Notes: a model not told the origin generated them from the letters alone. 64,000 nt of DNA from Nitrosopumilus sp. (GCA_029862745.1 JAOTWS010000007.1:1-64000), one strand, 5' to 3'. Numbered from the stretch's first letter, positions 33,727 through 43,802 are shown. Numbers and translations: made by a program.

Positions 33727-35121
33727 TTGCTGTTGTCACAAGTTTTTCATGATATTGAAAAAAAAATTATCCTTGCTCTTAGAGAAAACCCAAAACAATC
33801 TCTTGGAACTCTAGAAAAACACACACAGCTTTCACCTGATCAAGTTAGACGAGGAATTGAATGGTTGAAATTAAAAGGTTTAGCTAATGTAGATGAATCA
33901 AAATCAAGTATTATCAGCTTAGGTAAAAATGGAATTGAATCTCTTCAAAAAGGACTCCCTGAAAGAAGATTACTGGATTTGCTAAAAAGTGGACCTAGAA
34001 AACTGTCTGATCTACAAAAAGAACTTGGATCTGTTTTTGGCACTTCAATTGGACTGGCAAGAAAAAATAATTGGATAGAAACATCGTCTGAAAATATTTC
34101 AATAAAGAATCCACCATTAGAATTTCCTGGTGAAAAAACGCTCAACCAAATTGGAGAAAAAAAATTACCAAAAGACGAAATTGATAATAATGATCTTTCT
34201 TCACTTCTAAAAAGACCTGATTTTATTATTGAAGACATTGTGAAAACCAAAGAAATCACTTTGACTGATTCTGGAAAATCAATAGTAATTTCAAATTCTT
34301 CCGGAGAAATAGATGTTGAAGCAAAAGTGCCTAATGTTTTCGTTGCAAAAACTCATCCGCTAAAAGATACTATTGATGAAATTCGTGAAATATTTGTCAC
34401 ATTGGGTTTTTCAGAAATAATTGGTAATATGACTCAATCAAGTTTTTGGAATTTTGATGCTCTGTTTACTCCACAAGATCATCCAGCGAGAGAATTGCAA
34501 GATACCTTTTATCTTGATAGTATTTCAGCCAAAAAAATCGCCACACCTGAACAAATTAGAAAAGTTTCTGATTCTCACAAGAAAAATTGGAGATATCATT
34601 GGGATATCAATGAGGCAAGAAAAATGGTTTTAAGAACACATACTACTTGTGTCACAATAAAACATTTAGCAGAAAATAAGTTAGATGAGGCTAGAGTTTT
34701 TTCTCTAGGACGTGTATTTAGAAATGAAAAAGTAAGTTACAAACATCTTGTAGAATTTAATCAAATCGAGGGAGTTGTTGTTGGGAAAGATGCAAATCTT
34801 CGAAATCTAATGGGGATTCAGCGAGAATTTTATAAACGCATTGGAATTACAAAAATTAAATTTTGGCCAACATTTTTTCCATATACAGAACCATCGCTTC
34901 AAACAATGGTGTATAATGAAAGATTGGGAAAATGGATTGAATTATTTGGAATGGGGATTTTTAGACCTGAAGTGACTAAACCTCTTGGAATTACTACCCC
35001 TGTTTTGGCATGGGGTGGAGGTATTGAAAGAATCGCAATGCTAAAGTATGGTCTAGATGATGTTAGGGAATTTTATAATAATAATCTTGATTGGTTAAGG
35101 AATGTTACAAAATGCCAGTAG
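33727..35121 (+). CDS. pheS: Phenylalanyl-tRNA synthetase alpha subunit
   Basis: 464 residues from a TTG start (a second TTG at 33733 is possible). The N-terminal winged helices are typical of archaeal PheS. The catalytic class II core has motif 2 (GRVFRNEKVSYKHLVEFNQ) and motif 3 (AWGGGIERIAMLKYG). Forms the alpha2-beta2 enzyme with PheT. The ends of pheS and pheT overlap by 10 bp. Confidence 0.95.
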   Translation: MLLSQVFHDIEKKIILALRENPKQSLGTLEKHTQLSPDQVRRGIEWLKLKGLANVDESKSSIISLGKNGIESLQKGLPERRLLDLLKSGPRKLSDLQKELGSVFGTSIGLARKNNWIETSSENISIKNPPLEFPGEKTLNQIGEKKLPKDEIDNNDLSSLLKRPDFIIEDIVKTKEITLTDSGKSIVISNSSGEIDVEAKVPNVFVAKTHPLKDTIDEIREIFVTLGFSEIIGNMTQSSFWNFDALFTPQDHPARELQDTFYLDSISAKKIATPEQIRKVSDSHKKNWRYHWDINEARKMVLRTHTTCVTIKHLAENKLDEARVFSLGRVFRNEKVSYKHLVEFNQIEGVVVGKDANLRNLMGIQREFYKRIGITKIKFWPTFFPYTEPSLQTMVYNERLGKWIELFGMGIFRPEVTKPLGITTPVLAWGGGIERIAMLKYGLDDVREFYNNNLDWLRNVTKCQ

Positions 35122-36746
35122 TTGAACTATCATACACGCGACTTCAAAAATTAGTTGGCAAGGTAACAAAAAAGCAAATTTCTGATTCATTACCTTTTCT
35201 GGGATTAGATATTGAATCTGAAGACAAAGACCTTGTCAGAATTGAATATAGTCCAAACAGACCTGATTATTCTACTGATTTTGGAATTGCACTTGGTTTG
35301 CAAGGATTACTAGATATAAAAACTGGTGCAGTTAAACTAAAAATCAAAAAATCAAACAAGTACCAAATATCTGTAAAATCTGGAGTATCAAAAATTCGCC
35401 CTTTTCTTACTGGAATTATTGCAAAAAATGGTAATATTGACAACAAAATTCTTGAACAGCTCATACAAATGCAAGAGGATCTACATATGGGAATTGGTAG
35501 AAAACGTACAAAATCTTCAATTGGCATTCATGATCTTGATAAAATCTCATTTCCACTAATGTACACAACAACTCACAGAAATACTAAATTCATTCCTCTC
35601 AAATCTACTAAAGAAAATACTATTTCTGAAATACTCGAACAAACTGATGTAGGTAGAAATTATGGATATATTTTAGATAATTCTTCAAGTGTACCCATAA
35701 TTACTGATTCTAATAATATCATAATATCCCTACCTCCAATCATCAATGCGGCAATCACAACTGTTACAACAAAAACAAAAAATCTCTTTGTTGAGGTAAC
35801 TGGAATTAATAAAGATGATGCTGAAGATATGCTTTCAGTAGTTGCAACCATTCTAGAAAGTGCCGGGTTTGCTTTGGAATCGGTTAAAATATCTGGCACA
35901 AAAAATTCATCACCTAAACTAGATCCAAAGAAAATATCTGTAAGTACTTCATTAATTAATCAAATTCTTGGTTTGAATCTCAACACTTCAAAAATTCTTT
36001 CATCACTAAAAAAATCTAGACTAGATGCAATCTCTAATGGGAATAAAATTATTTGTACAATTCCTGCATATCGATTCGATATTTTTGGACCTATGGATTT
36101 GGTAGAAGAAGTTGCTTTAGGATATGGAATTCAGAATCTTGAGCCTACTTTGATTCCTTCTCAAACAATTGGCCAAATAAATCCAGTTTCTCTTCAACTA
36201 AAATCACTAAATCAAATTATGATAGGACTTGGATATCTTGAAGCCCTAAATTCAAGCTTGACCAGTAAACGTGTTTTGTATGATATGACTAACAGAAATT
36301 CAACTAAAATCCTTTCTGTACTTGATTCAAAAAGTCAAGAACATACCATTTTACGTGATTCAATTCTTCCTGGATTATTAGAAAATCTTTCAAGAAACAT
36401 TCATGAATCATATCCTCAAAAACTTTTTGAAACTGGTGTTGTTTTTACTATTGATAATCCAATATCTGAAAAAATTAATTTTTCTAGTATTTGTGCCCAT
36501 AAAGATGCAAATTTCACTGAAATTAAGTCCATACTGCAATCTGCATTAAAAATTGGCTTTGGCATTTCAATTGAAACAAAAACCTTTTCTCATCCAACAT
36601 TTGAAGCAGGACATTGTGCAAGTGTGATTTCAAACGGTAAACCAATTGGGATGATTGGAAAAATTGATTCCAAGATTGTTGAAAATTACAAAATTCGTAT
36701 ACCTGTTATAGGTTTTGAAATATCTCTGTCAGAATCAATTCTTTAA
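35112..36746 (+). CDS. pheT: Phenylalanyl-tRNA synthetase beta subunit
   Basis: 544 residues from the ATG at 35112, chosen over an upstream in-frame start because MPVVELSYTRLQKLVG is the normal N-terminus. B3/B4 domain, B5 domain (KKISVSTSLINQILGLNL) and catalytic-like module are in order, of archaeal length. It provides tRNA binding and editing functions. Translationally coupled to pheS. Confidence 0.95.
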   Translation: MPVVELSYTRLQKLVGKVTKKQISDSLPFLGLDIESEDKDLVRIEYSPNRPDYSTDFGIALGLQGLLDIKTGAVKLKIKKSNKYQISVKSGVSKIRPFLTGIIAKNGNIDNKILEQLIQMQEDLHMGIGRKRTKSSIGIHDLDKISFPLMYTTTHRNTKFIPLKSTKENTISEILEQTDVGRNYGYILDNSSSVPIITDSNNIIISLPPIINAAITTVTTKTKNLFVEVTGINKDDAEDMLSVVATILESAGFALESVKISGTKNSSPKLDPKKISVSTSLINQILGLNLNTSKILSSLKKSRLDAISNGNKIICTIPAYRFDIFGPMDLVEEVALGYGIQNLEPTLIPSQTIGQINPVSLQLKSLNQIMIGLGYLEALNSSLTSKRVLYDMTNRNSTKILSVLDSKSQEHTILRDSILPGLLENLSRNIHESYPQKLFETGVVFTIDNPISEKINFSSICAHKDANFTEIKSILQSALKIGFGISIETKTFSHPTFEAGHCASVISNGKPIGMIGKIDSKIVENYKIRIPVIGFEISLSESIL

Positions 36747-36797
36747 AATAAAATTCAATTTAACAAAAAATAATCTCATGAAACGGTATTTCATCAA

Positions 36798-37015
36798 TGG
36801 TTTTTAGTAGGAGTTGATACATCATTAAATGCCCGAGAGCAGGCACGCAGACGGATTAGGATGATGTCGATCGTAATGATACCAATGATTTCTAATTCAC
36901 CCAGGTGTGCTACATTATGGGCAACCCCGGTTTCAGAACGCGAGGAGGCTTATGGCTATGTACCCATGATTTTGTGCGAGTCAGAACCGGGGAACATTAA
37001 TCTTTCAAAAACCAT
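36798..37015 (+). ncRNA. Unidentified structured RNA (about 218 nt)
   Basis: The 299-bp pheT-EVE gap holds a GC-rich island with nested pairing: outer 9-bp stem ATGGTTTTT (36798-36806)/AAAAACCAT (37007-37015); ATTAAATG/CATTAAT with one bulge; TGCCC (36830)/GGGCA (36918) enclosing GATTAG/CTAATT and GCAC/GTGC stems; and an 8-bp hairpin CCCCGGTT (36925)/AACCGGGG (36985) followed by ACA. No RNase P (GAGGAAAGTCC), SRP (GGAAGGAGCAGC-like) or tRNA signature is present. A TATA-like element exists on either strand, so orientation is not settled. Confidence 0.6.
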
Positions 37016-37045
37016 AAAACACCGCTAATCATATAGAAAAATGAA

Positions 37046-37465
37046 ATGACAAATTATTGGTTGGCAAAACAAGAACCTAGTGGTCCAAGAGGATATAATT
37101 TTGAACAACTAAAAAAAGAAAAAACAACAATTTGGGATGGGGTTCACAATAATTTAGCATTAAAACATATGCGAGGAATGGCAGCTGGTGATCTTGTTTT
37201 GTTTTATCATACAGGTAATGAAAGACAGGCTGTAGGGATAATGGAAGTTACTTCAAAACCTTACCCTAATCCCAGAGAAGATGTTGAACGCTTCATTGCA
37301 GTGGATGTAAAATATAAAAAAACATTGAAACGACCTGTAACCCTTTATGAAATGAAAAAAGATAAAAAATTCAAAGATTGGGAACTGATACGAATTTCAA
37401 GATTATCTATAATGCCTGTACCGAAGCCAATATGGGATGCTATTCTAAAGATTTCTCAAAATTAA
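37046..37465 (+). CDS. EVE-domain protein
   Basis: 139 residues. The start NYWLAKQEPSGPRGYNFEQL, the segment IWDGVHNNLALKHMRGM, GDLVLFYHTG and the conserved SKPYPNP turn identify the EVE (PUA-like) fold of thymocyte nuclear protein-like proteins, which bind modified bases in DNA or RNA. It directly follows the unidentified RNA. Substrate unknown. Confidence 0.9.
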   Translation: MTNYWLAKQEPSGPRGYNFEQLKKEKTTIWDGVHNNLALKHMRGMAAGDLVLFYHTGNERQAVGIMEVTSKPYPNPREDVERFIAVDVKYKKTLKRPVTLYEMKKDKKFKDWELIRISRLSIMPVPKPIWDAILKISQN

Positions 37466-37508
37466 CTATAATCGCTTTATTGATATAGTAGATTTGTTTG
37501 GTTGAATC

Positions 37509-37748
37509 ATGGCAACAGCTTATGTTTTAATAAACTGTGAACTGGGTTCTGAAGAAGCTATTATAAAGCAACTAAAGAGCTTGGACGGTGTTAAGGAAGT
37601 TCATGGAACTTTTGGCGCATACGATATTTTGGCCAAAATCGAATCTGATACTGTTGAAAAACTAAGAGAAACAATTACCTGGAAAATCAGGAAAATTGAA
37701 AAGATTCGTTCAACCCTGACCCTAATGGGTATTGAAGGCCAAACATAA
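37509..37748 (+). CDS. Stand-alone Lrp/AsnC ligand-binding (RAM) domain protein, paralogue
   Basis: 79 residues, same length as the gene at 6016 and closely similar from MATAYVLINCELGSE to the final TLMGIEGQ. HTH is absent. The differences cluster in the first helix and the dimer face (QLKSLDGVKE against ELKSINGVVE). The two may form hetero-oligomers or respond to different amino acids. Confidence 0.88.
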   Translation: MATAYVLINCELGSEEAIIKQLKSLDGVKEVHGTFGAYDILAKIESDTVEKLRETITWKIRKIEKIRSTLTLMGIEGQT

Positions 37749-37763
37749 TATCTTTTTTTTATT

Positions 37764-38330
37764 ATGATTTTACATTTTATTTTTGTAATAAAAGAAGAAG
37801 ATCGTGATAAGCGACAGTTTGAATTTGAATATGTTAAGAAAATGGGCCAATTTTATAAAAGATGGATTAAAGACAAATTTAATAAAGATTATGAGATTCA
37901 GTGTGATGAATTAATCACAACGCCAAGAAATATTCTTCAAAGGCTTGACACTCCCACACTTTTACGTGATCACCAACAACGAGGAAATGACATCTATCAT
38001 TTTTACTTGACATATTTCAAACCTTGGTGGACTGATTGCACTTGTGAAGGATATCACGCTGAAAATTTTGGAATGGTGTTTTGGCAAAAACCTAAAGAAA
38101 CAAATGATACATTGTTTCTTGCAGAAAAAAACTGCACAACTGTATCTCATGAACTCCTTCATGAATTATTAAGAATATCTGGTCATAAAAAATTCATTCA
38201 AGTAGTTCATGATATTTGGACAAAGCATTTGTTTGAACAATTAGAATTTGAACAATTTGATGAAAATTTTCAAAAAACTAATGAAAAACCCATGTTTCTT
38301 ACAATGAATACTTCACAATTAAATCTGTAA
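37764..38330 (+). CDS. Putative zincin-like metallopeptidase or unknown HExxH protein
   Basis: 188 residues, no signal peptide. The motif SHELLHELLRISGH contains HExxH followed by another His, as in zinc-dependent peptidases. An aromatic/Cys stretch (FKPWWTDCTCEGYHAENFG) lies before it. It starts 15 bp after the RAM gene, so cotranscription is likely. The metallopeptidase role rests on the motif alone. Confidence 0.65.
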   Translation: MILHFIFVIKEEDRDKRQFEFEYVKKMGQFYKRWIKDKFNKDYEIQCDELITTPRNILQRLDTPTLLRDHQQRGNDIYHFYLTYFKPWWTDCTCEGYHAENFGMVFWQKPKETNDTLFLAEKNCTTVSHELLHELLRISGHKKFIQVVHDIWTKHLFEQLEFEQFDENFQKTNEKPMFLTMNTSQLNL

Positions 38331-38344
38331 TCTAATTTTTAAAA

Positions 38345-38977
38345 TCAGCACTTTGTAACAGAATATATGTTATTTTCAAAGTTTGCAGTTTTAAAATTCA
38401 ACATATTTTCAGGATCATCTGATCTTGATTTGCTTAATTTTTCAAGTTCTACTAATGCATCTCCTCTGAAACCTACGGAAGAACCATAAATTCCATCTGT
38501 TAACATTGTTCCATGATCTCCTCTTTTGATATCATCAACCATTTCATAAAATCTAGTTGTTTCTTTTTTATTGACTGGGTTTCCTGTTGCTTTGTTATAT
38601 GCAACCGCTATATACATTCCATTATTTTTTATTGCAACTGGAATCTTGTGATTTTTTCCTGATATTCCAGGAATAGTATCATTAACTATGACTTCACATT
38701 TGTGATACATACTTGAAACATATGCAAAAAATCTATACTGTGCATACTTTCCTGCACTATCTTCTTCACATCCGACAAATACCTTATGTAATAATTCCAA
38801 TGCGTCATCATTCATACTTTGTAATCTATCATCAATCCTACCTCTTTCAAGAAGTTCAGATTTACATTCTTTAGCTACTAGTACTAAAATGAAATCTGGT
38901 AAATTATAATTCTTAAGAGCTGCTACAAATGCTCCTGCTTGAGACATTCCAAATTTTGGGAACCCTTTATTGACCAT
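38345..38977 (-). CDS. Hypothetical cytoplasmic protein (210 aa)
   Basis: 210 residues, alpha/beta with a helical N-terminal half (GMSQAGAFVAALKNYNLPDFILVLVAKECK). The C-terminal half carries VIVNDTIPGISGKNHKIPVA and MYIAVAYNKATGNPVNKKET, which could be part of a restriction-like alpha/beta core, but no catalytic set is clear. It converges with the HExxH gene and is divergent from aconitase. Confidence 0.6.
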   Translation of the reverse strand: MVNKGFPKFGMSQAGAFVAALKNYNLPDFILVLVAKECKSELLERGRIDDRLQSMNDDALELLHKVFVGCEEDSAGKYAQYRFFAYVSSMYHKCEVIVNDTIPGISGKNHKIPVAIKNNGMYIAVAYNKATGNPVNKKETTRFYEMVDDIKRGDHGTMLTDGIYGSSVGFRGDALVELEKLSKSRSDDPENMLNFKTANFENNIYSVTKC

Positions 38978-39121
38978 AATTACACCTCAATTTTGTAAAT
39001 TTTGAACTTCTCAACCTTGTATAATAAAACTGCTTTTCGTTTATAATTGTTGAGAATTCTATGCCTAATTATGTATTTTTCTTAATTTTTGAATTGTAAA
39101 TATTAAATTCGGGAAGATTCT

Positions 39122-41398
39122 ATGTTTTACATGGATATCAGTACTACCACTCAACTTGTTTCAAATGTTTATTCAAAAATTAAAGAGAATGTTGTAAAAT
39201 ATAGAAACGTTGTTGGAAGACCTCTTACGCTTACTGAAAAAATTTTATCTGGGCATCTTTATGAGGTACCTAACAAAACTCTTACTGGTGGAAAAGACTA
39301 TGTTTTTCTTAAACCTGATCGAGTTGCATTACAAGACGTAACCGGTCAAATGGTAATGCTTCAATTTATGCAAGCTGGACTTGACCAATCAGTATTACCT
39401 ACAACTGTTCATTGTGATCATCTGATTAGAGCTGAAGTTCAAGGTGATGTTGACATGAAGGTCTCTCTTGATGAAAATAGTGAAGTTTTTAAATTCCTTC
39501 AATCTGCAGCCGCAAAATATGGATGTGGTTTTTGGAGACCTGGAGCTGGAATTATTCATCAAGTAGTTCTTGAAAATTATGCATTTCCAGGAGGTTTGAT
39601 GATAGGTACGGATTCTCATACTCCTAATGCTGGTGGGCTAGGAATGATTGCAGTTGGTGTTGGTGGATTAGATGCAGCTGAAACTATGGCTGGGCTTCCT
39701 TGGGAGTTACTTTATCCAAAAAAAATTGGTGTTAAATTAACTGGAGAACTAAATGGATGGACAGCACCTAAAGATATCATACTAAAAGTTGCAGAAGAAT
39801 TGACGGTTTCTGGAGGAACTAATTCTATTATAGAATACTTTGGTCCTGGAACAAAATCTATCAGTTGTACCGGAAAAGCCACAATTACCAACATGGGAGC
39901 AGAAATAGGTGCAACTTGTTCAATTTTTCCATATGATGAAAGAATGGAAACTTATCTAAAATATACAAACCGAGAAGAAATCGCTGAATTAGCAAATCAA
40001 AATAAAGAATTACTTGTAGCAGATCCTGAAGTCGAGACAAATCCTAAAAAGTTCTTTGATAAAGTAATTGAAATCAATCTATCTACGTTAGAACCTCATA
40101 TTGTTGGCCCTCACACTCCTGATTTAGCAAGAGCAATTTCAAAATTAGGTGAAGATGTAAAATCAAATGATTATGTTGATCCAATATCTGTTGCACTGAT
40201 CGGAAGTTGTACCAATTCATCTTATGAAGACATGTCTAGAGTCGCAAGTATTGCTCAACAAGCAAAAGAAAAAGGAATCAAATCTAAAATCCCCCTGTTA
40301 ATTACACCTGGTTCTGAACAAATTCGTGGAACCATAGAAAGAGATGGTCAAATGGATTCTCTTAAACAAATAGGTGCAACTGTTCTGGCAAATGCATGTG
40401 GACCATGTATTGGACAATGGAATAGACCTGAATTAAAAAATGACGAAAAAAATACAATTGTTACTACGTTTAACAGAAATTTTCCAGGACGAAATGATGG
40501 TCGTAGAAGTACTTTGAATTTTATTGGTAGTCCTGAGATGATTATTGCATTAGCTTTAGGTGGCAAATTATCTTTTAATCCATTAAAAGATGAACTTACA
40601 GCTTCAGATGGAACAAAATTCAAACTAGAACCCCCAAAACCTGCACCAGAAGTTCCTGAAAATGGATTTATGATTCCTGAAGGAATTTTTATTGCACCAC
40701 CTGAAGATTCGAATGATATTGAGGTAATTATTGATCCTAACAGTAAAAGACTGCAACTTTTAGAACCTTTTTCAAAATGGGATGGAAAAGACTTTGTTGA
40801 TTTACCAGTTCTAGTTAAAGCTAAAGGAAAATGTACTACTGACCATATTTCTCCAGCTGGTGCATGGTTGTCTCTTAGAGGTCATTTAGACAATTTGAGT
40901 GATAACATGCTTTTGGGAGCAGTCAATGCATTTAATGATGAAGTAGGTAAGGGTAAGAATATTCTCAATAGTAAACTTGAAACATTTTCAAATATTGCAA
41001 GACAGTATAAAGAAAAACAAATTAGATGGATGATTGTAGGTGACAATAACTATGGTGAAGGTAGCAGCAGAGAACATGCTGCAATGTCTCCTCGATATTT
41101 AGGATGTACCGCAGTTATAACCAAAAGTTTTGCTAGAATTCATGAAACAAATCTAAAAAAACAAGGTATCTTGGCATTGACATTTAGTAATCCCGATGAT
41201 TATGATAAAATCCTTGAAGATGATAAAATCAGTCTTGTAGATTTAAACAAATTAGAACCAAATACGCAAGTCAAATGCATCATCTCACATGCAAACGGAA
41301 GTAAAGATGAATTTTTATTAAATCATTCATATAATAAATCCCAAATTGAATGGTTCAAAAATGGTTCTGCACTGAATGTTTTGAGGAATAATCAGTAG
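39122..41398 (+). CDS. acn: Aconitate hydratase
   Basis: 758 residues (second ATG at 39131 possible). The 4Fe-4S ligands are in ALIGSCTNSSYEDM and ANACGPCIGQW. Further family motifs are DSHTPNAGGLG, the swivel domain KGKCTTDHISPAG and GSSREHAAMSPR. It isomerises citrate and isocitrate in the TCA cycle. It is of the aconitase A/mitochondrial-like length. Monocistronic. Confidence 0.96.
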   Translation: MFYMDISTTTQLVSNVYSKIKENVVKYRNVVGRPLTLTEKILSGHLYEVPNKTLTGGKDYVFLKPDRVALQDVTGQMVMLQFMQAGLDQSVLPTTVHCDHLIRAEVQGDVDMKVSLDENSEVFKFLQSAAAKYGCGFWRPGAGIIHQVVLENYAFPGGLMIGTDSHTPNAGGLGMIAVGVGGLDAAETMAGLPWELLYPKKIGVKLTGELNGWTAPKDIILKVAEELTVSGGTNSIIEYFGPGTKSISCTGKATITNMGAEIGATCSIFPYDERMETYLKYTNREEIAELANQNKELLVADPEVETNPKKFFDKVIEINLSTLEPHIVGPHTPDLARAISKLGEDVKSNDYVDPISVALIGSCTNSSYEDMSRVASIAQQAKEKGIKSKIPLLITPGSEQIRGTIERDGQMDSLKQIGATVLANACGPCIGQWNRPELKNDEKNTIVTTFNRNFPGRNDGRRSTLNFIGSPEMIIALALGGKLSFNPLKDELTASDGTKFKLEPPKPAPEVPENGFMIPEGIFIAPPEDSNDIEVIIDPNSKRLQLLEPFSKWDGKDFVDLPVLVKAKGKCTTDHISPAGAWLSLRGHLDNLSDNMLLGAVNAFNDEVGKGKNILNSKLETFSNIARQYKEKQIRWMIVGDNNYGEGSSREHAAMSPRYLGCTAVITKSFARIHETNLKKQGILALTFSNPDDYDKILEDDKISLVDLNKLEPNTQVKCIISHANGSKDEFLLNHSYNKSQIEWFKNGSALNVLRNNQ

Positions 41399-41411
41399 AT
41401 TTTTTTTGACG

Positions 41412-41565
41412 TGGGGCCGACCGGAATCGAACCGGCGACCTACGGGTCACTACAGCTCCAAACTTACATCATCCGTGAGTCAGTTTAGCTTAGTTAACCT
41501 TTGGAGCCCTTAGCGGTGATCTTTTTCGTAGACACTGTCGCCCTACCAGGCTAGGCTACGACCCC
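41412..41565 (-). tRNA. tRNA-Trp (anticodon CCA) with two introns
   Basis: Minus strand: acceptor GGGGTCG/CGGCCCC, D-arm GCCTAGCCTGGTAGGGC, T-arm GCCGGTTCGATTCCGGT, discriminator A. The anticodon stem forms only after removal of two inserts. Intron 1 is 27 nt (41510-41536) between positions 28 and 29; intron 2 is 53 nt (41448-41500) at 37/38. Spliced, ACGGG/CCCGT closes the loop CTCCAAA. Intron 2 contains CTGA and GATGATG boxes and an 8-nt complement of the anticodon loop. Confidence 0.9.
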
Positions 41566-41655
41566 ACAAACAAGAATAAAATAGACTTGAATTTTAAGTT
41601 ATTTTTAACCAAGATTTATTTGCAATAATAATTAATTTACTATTGATTATCAATA

Positions 41656-42189
41656 ATGGTAAAACCAATTTACTTAGTATTAGGTGCTATTCCAGTAATT
41701 GTAGCTCTGTTAATTTCGGTACCATTAATTATTAAAAATGAAATTCCTACATCTGCAGCAAATTATACTGATGAAATTGAAATTGAATATACAAAACATC
41801 AGTTAAAAAAGATCTCTAATGGGATTACTGAAAGAACTGGTGCACAAAAAACTGAAATTCTTTACATAAAAAATGATGGTGAGACAAAATATTCTGTTAC
41901 TGAACAAGGTTATCTTAAACCTGATGTTCGATCTCATTTAGATGAAAAAAAACTTAATAAAATTAAAGCACTGATAAAAGAAACTGGATTCATTGCAATT
42001 CCATCTGAATCCTTCAAAGTTTTTGACAATGCAACTGAATATCAGAAATCAAATGTCAAAATTACTCTTAATGGTCATGTCAATCAAATACACTGGCCTC
42101 AACAAAACGTTACAAATGATTTTATTCCTCCAATAATCACTATGGTTGAATCAGAACTTGATTTAGTTATGTCTGAACTTAGTGAATAG
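41656..42189 (+). CDS. Membrane-anchored extracytoplasmic hypothetical protein (177 aa)
   Basis: 177 residues with one N-terminal membrane helix (IYLVLGAIPVIVALLISVPLI). The outer domain is alpha/beta, with HLDEKKLNKIKALIKETGF and an INQ-type strand near HVNQIHWPQQN. No Cys. Not recognised. Same strand as pdxS, 30 bp downstream, but it may have its own promoter. Confidence 0.65.
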   Translation: MVKPIYLVLGAIPVIVALLISVPLIIKNEIPTSAANYTDEIEIEYTKHQLKKISNGITERTGAQKTEILYIKNDGETKYSVTEQGYLKPDVRSHLDEKKLNKIKALIKETGFIAIPSESFKVFDNATEYQKSNVKITLNGHVNQIHWPQQNVTNDFIPPIITMVESELDLVMSELSE

Positions 42190-42219
42190 ATACAAATAGT
42201 CATTAGGAAAAATTAGAAT

Positions 42220-43188
42220 ATGCTTTCACTATCTGGCGAACGACATGATGCAAAAGGAATAATTTCTGAAAAAATAAACTCATCTGATATTTTACGCGGC
42301 TCGTCTACTCTTAAACGTGGATTCGCCCATATGTTAAAAAATGGAGTTGTAATGGATGTCACAACTGTAGAACAAGCTCAAATTGCTGAAGAATCTGGAG
42401 CAGTTTCTGTAATGGTTTTAGACAAACTCCCATCTGAAGTTAGAAAAGCTGGAGGAGTTGCACGAACCGCAAGCATTAGAATTATTGAAGATATTATGGA
42501 TTCTGTTACAATTCCGGTAATGGCAAAATGTAGAATTGGTCATATTCATGAAGCACTTGTTCTTCAAGAAACTAATGTTGATATGATTGATGAATCTGAA
42601 GTTCTAACTCCTGCTGATGAGCTTCATCACATTTGGAAATGGGACTTCACTACTCCTGTAGTTAATGGTGCAAGATCCTTGGCTGAAGCTTTGAGAAGAA
42701 TTGAAGAAGGAGCATCAATGATTAGAACAAAAGGAGAACCTGGAACAGGAAATGTTGCAGAAGCAGTAACTCATATTAAAAAATTAAACGATGAATTGAG
42801 AATAATTAAGGGAATATATGATTCTGGAGATAATCAAGATTTAGTTAGAATTGCAAGAGAATTCAAAGTTTCATATGATATTGTTAAACAAACTGCAAAA
42901 CTTGGGAGATTACCTGTAGTAAATTTTGCAGCCGGAGGAATTGCAACACCAGCTGATGCTGCATATCTTATGTCACTTGGATGTGATGGAATATTTGTTG
43001 GCTCTGGAATTTTTAATGCCGATGATGCAAAACAAAGAGCAAAAGCAATAGTTTTAGCTACTACTTTTTGGAACGAATCTGATAAAGTTAAAGAAGCTCA
43101 AAAAATGATAGATGAAAGACAATCTATGTTAGGGTTAGATGTTAAAACACTTGAATTACGTATGCAAGATCGTGGTGGTTCAGCATGA
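42220..43188 (+). CDS. pdxS: Pyridoxal 5'-phosphate synthase, lyase subunit
   Basis: 322 residues of the (beta/alpha)8 PdxS family: [17 protein letters not shown], the catalytic Lys in [18 protein letters not shown] and [14 protein letters not shown]. It condenses ribose 5-phosphate, glyceraldehyde 3-phosphate and ammonia into PLP. It overlaps pdxT by 4 bp. Confidence 0.97.
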   Translation: MLSLSGERHDAKGIISEKINSSDILRGSSTLKRGFAHMLKNGVVMDVTTVEQAQIAEESGAVSVMVLDKLPSEVRKAGGVARTASIRIIEDIMDSVTIPVMAKCRIGHIHEALVLQETNVDMIDESEVLTPADELHHIWKWDFTTPVVNGARSLAEALRRIEEGASMIRTKGEPGTGNVAEAVTHIKKLNDELRIIKGIYDSGDNQDLVRIAREFKVSYDIVKQTAKLGRLPVVNFAAGGIATPADAAYLMSLGCDGIFVGSGIFNADDAKQRAKAIVLATTFWNESDKVKEAQKMIDERQSMLGLDVKTLELRMQDRGGSA

Positions 43189-43802
43189 GTCTTAATATTG
43201 GAATCTTATCTATACAAGGAGATGTTCAAGAAAATCTCCTTTCAACTAAATCAGCAATTGAACAATTAGGATTAGATGCTAAAGTATCTGAAGTAAAAAC
43301 CCCTGATGAAATTTCTCAATTAGATGGTCTGATTATCCCTGGCGGTGAAAGTACAACAATTGGTCAACTCTCTCTAGTAAATGGTTCATTAAAAATCCTG
43401 AAGGAAAAAATTGAAAGTGGAATGCCAGTACTTGGAATTTGTGCAGGAATGATCATGCTTTCAAAAACAGCTGATGATCGTGTTATGGGTAAAACTGATC
43501 AACCTCTTTTAGATATTCTTGATATTAAATTGGAAAGAAACTCATTTGGCAGACAAAAAGAATCCTTTGAATCTTATGTGTCAATGGATTCTATTGGAAT
43601 TCCTAAATTTAATGGTGTGTTTATTAGAGCACCATCTGTCTCTGATGTTGGTTCAGGAGTAGAAATACTTTCAAAATTTAATGAACGAATCATTGCAGTA
43701 AAGAAAGGCAATGTGATTGGTACTGCATTTCATCCCGAACTAACAGGAGATACATCATTACACAAATTCTTTGTAAATCTGATTAAGATCTCAAAAAATT
43801 AG
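43185..43802 (+). CDS. pdxT: Pyridoxal 5'-phosphate synthase, glutaminase subunit
   Basis: 205 residues, class I glutamine amidotransferase: [26 protein letters not shown], nucleophile Cys in [11 protein letters not shown], and the His/Glu pair in FHPELTGD. It supplies ammonia to PdxS; the ATGA overlap indicates coupled translation and stoichiometric assembly. Confidence 0.97.
   Translation: MSLNIGILSIQGDVQENLLSTKSAIEQLGLDAKVSEVKTPDEISQLDGLIIPGGESTTIGQLSLVNGSLKILKEKIESGMPVLGICAGMIMLSKTADDRVMGKTDQPLLDILDIKLERNSFGRQKESFESYVSMDSIGIPKFNGVFIRAPSVSDVGSGVEILSKFNERIIAVKKGNVIGTAFHPELTGDTSLHKFFVNLIKISKN

Noticed and set aside
36798-37015. Assignment of the structured RNA to RNase P or SRP RNA
   Set aside because: The universal RNase P GAGGAAAGTCC block and the SRP helix 8 GGAAG/GCAGC motif were looked for on both strands and not found.
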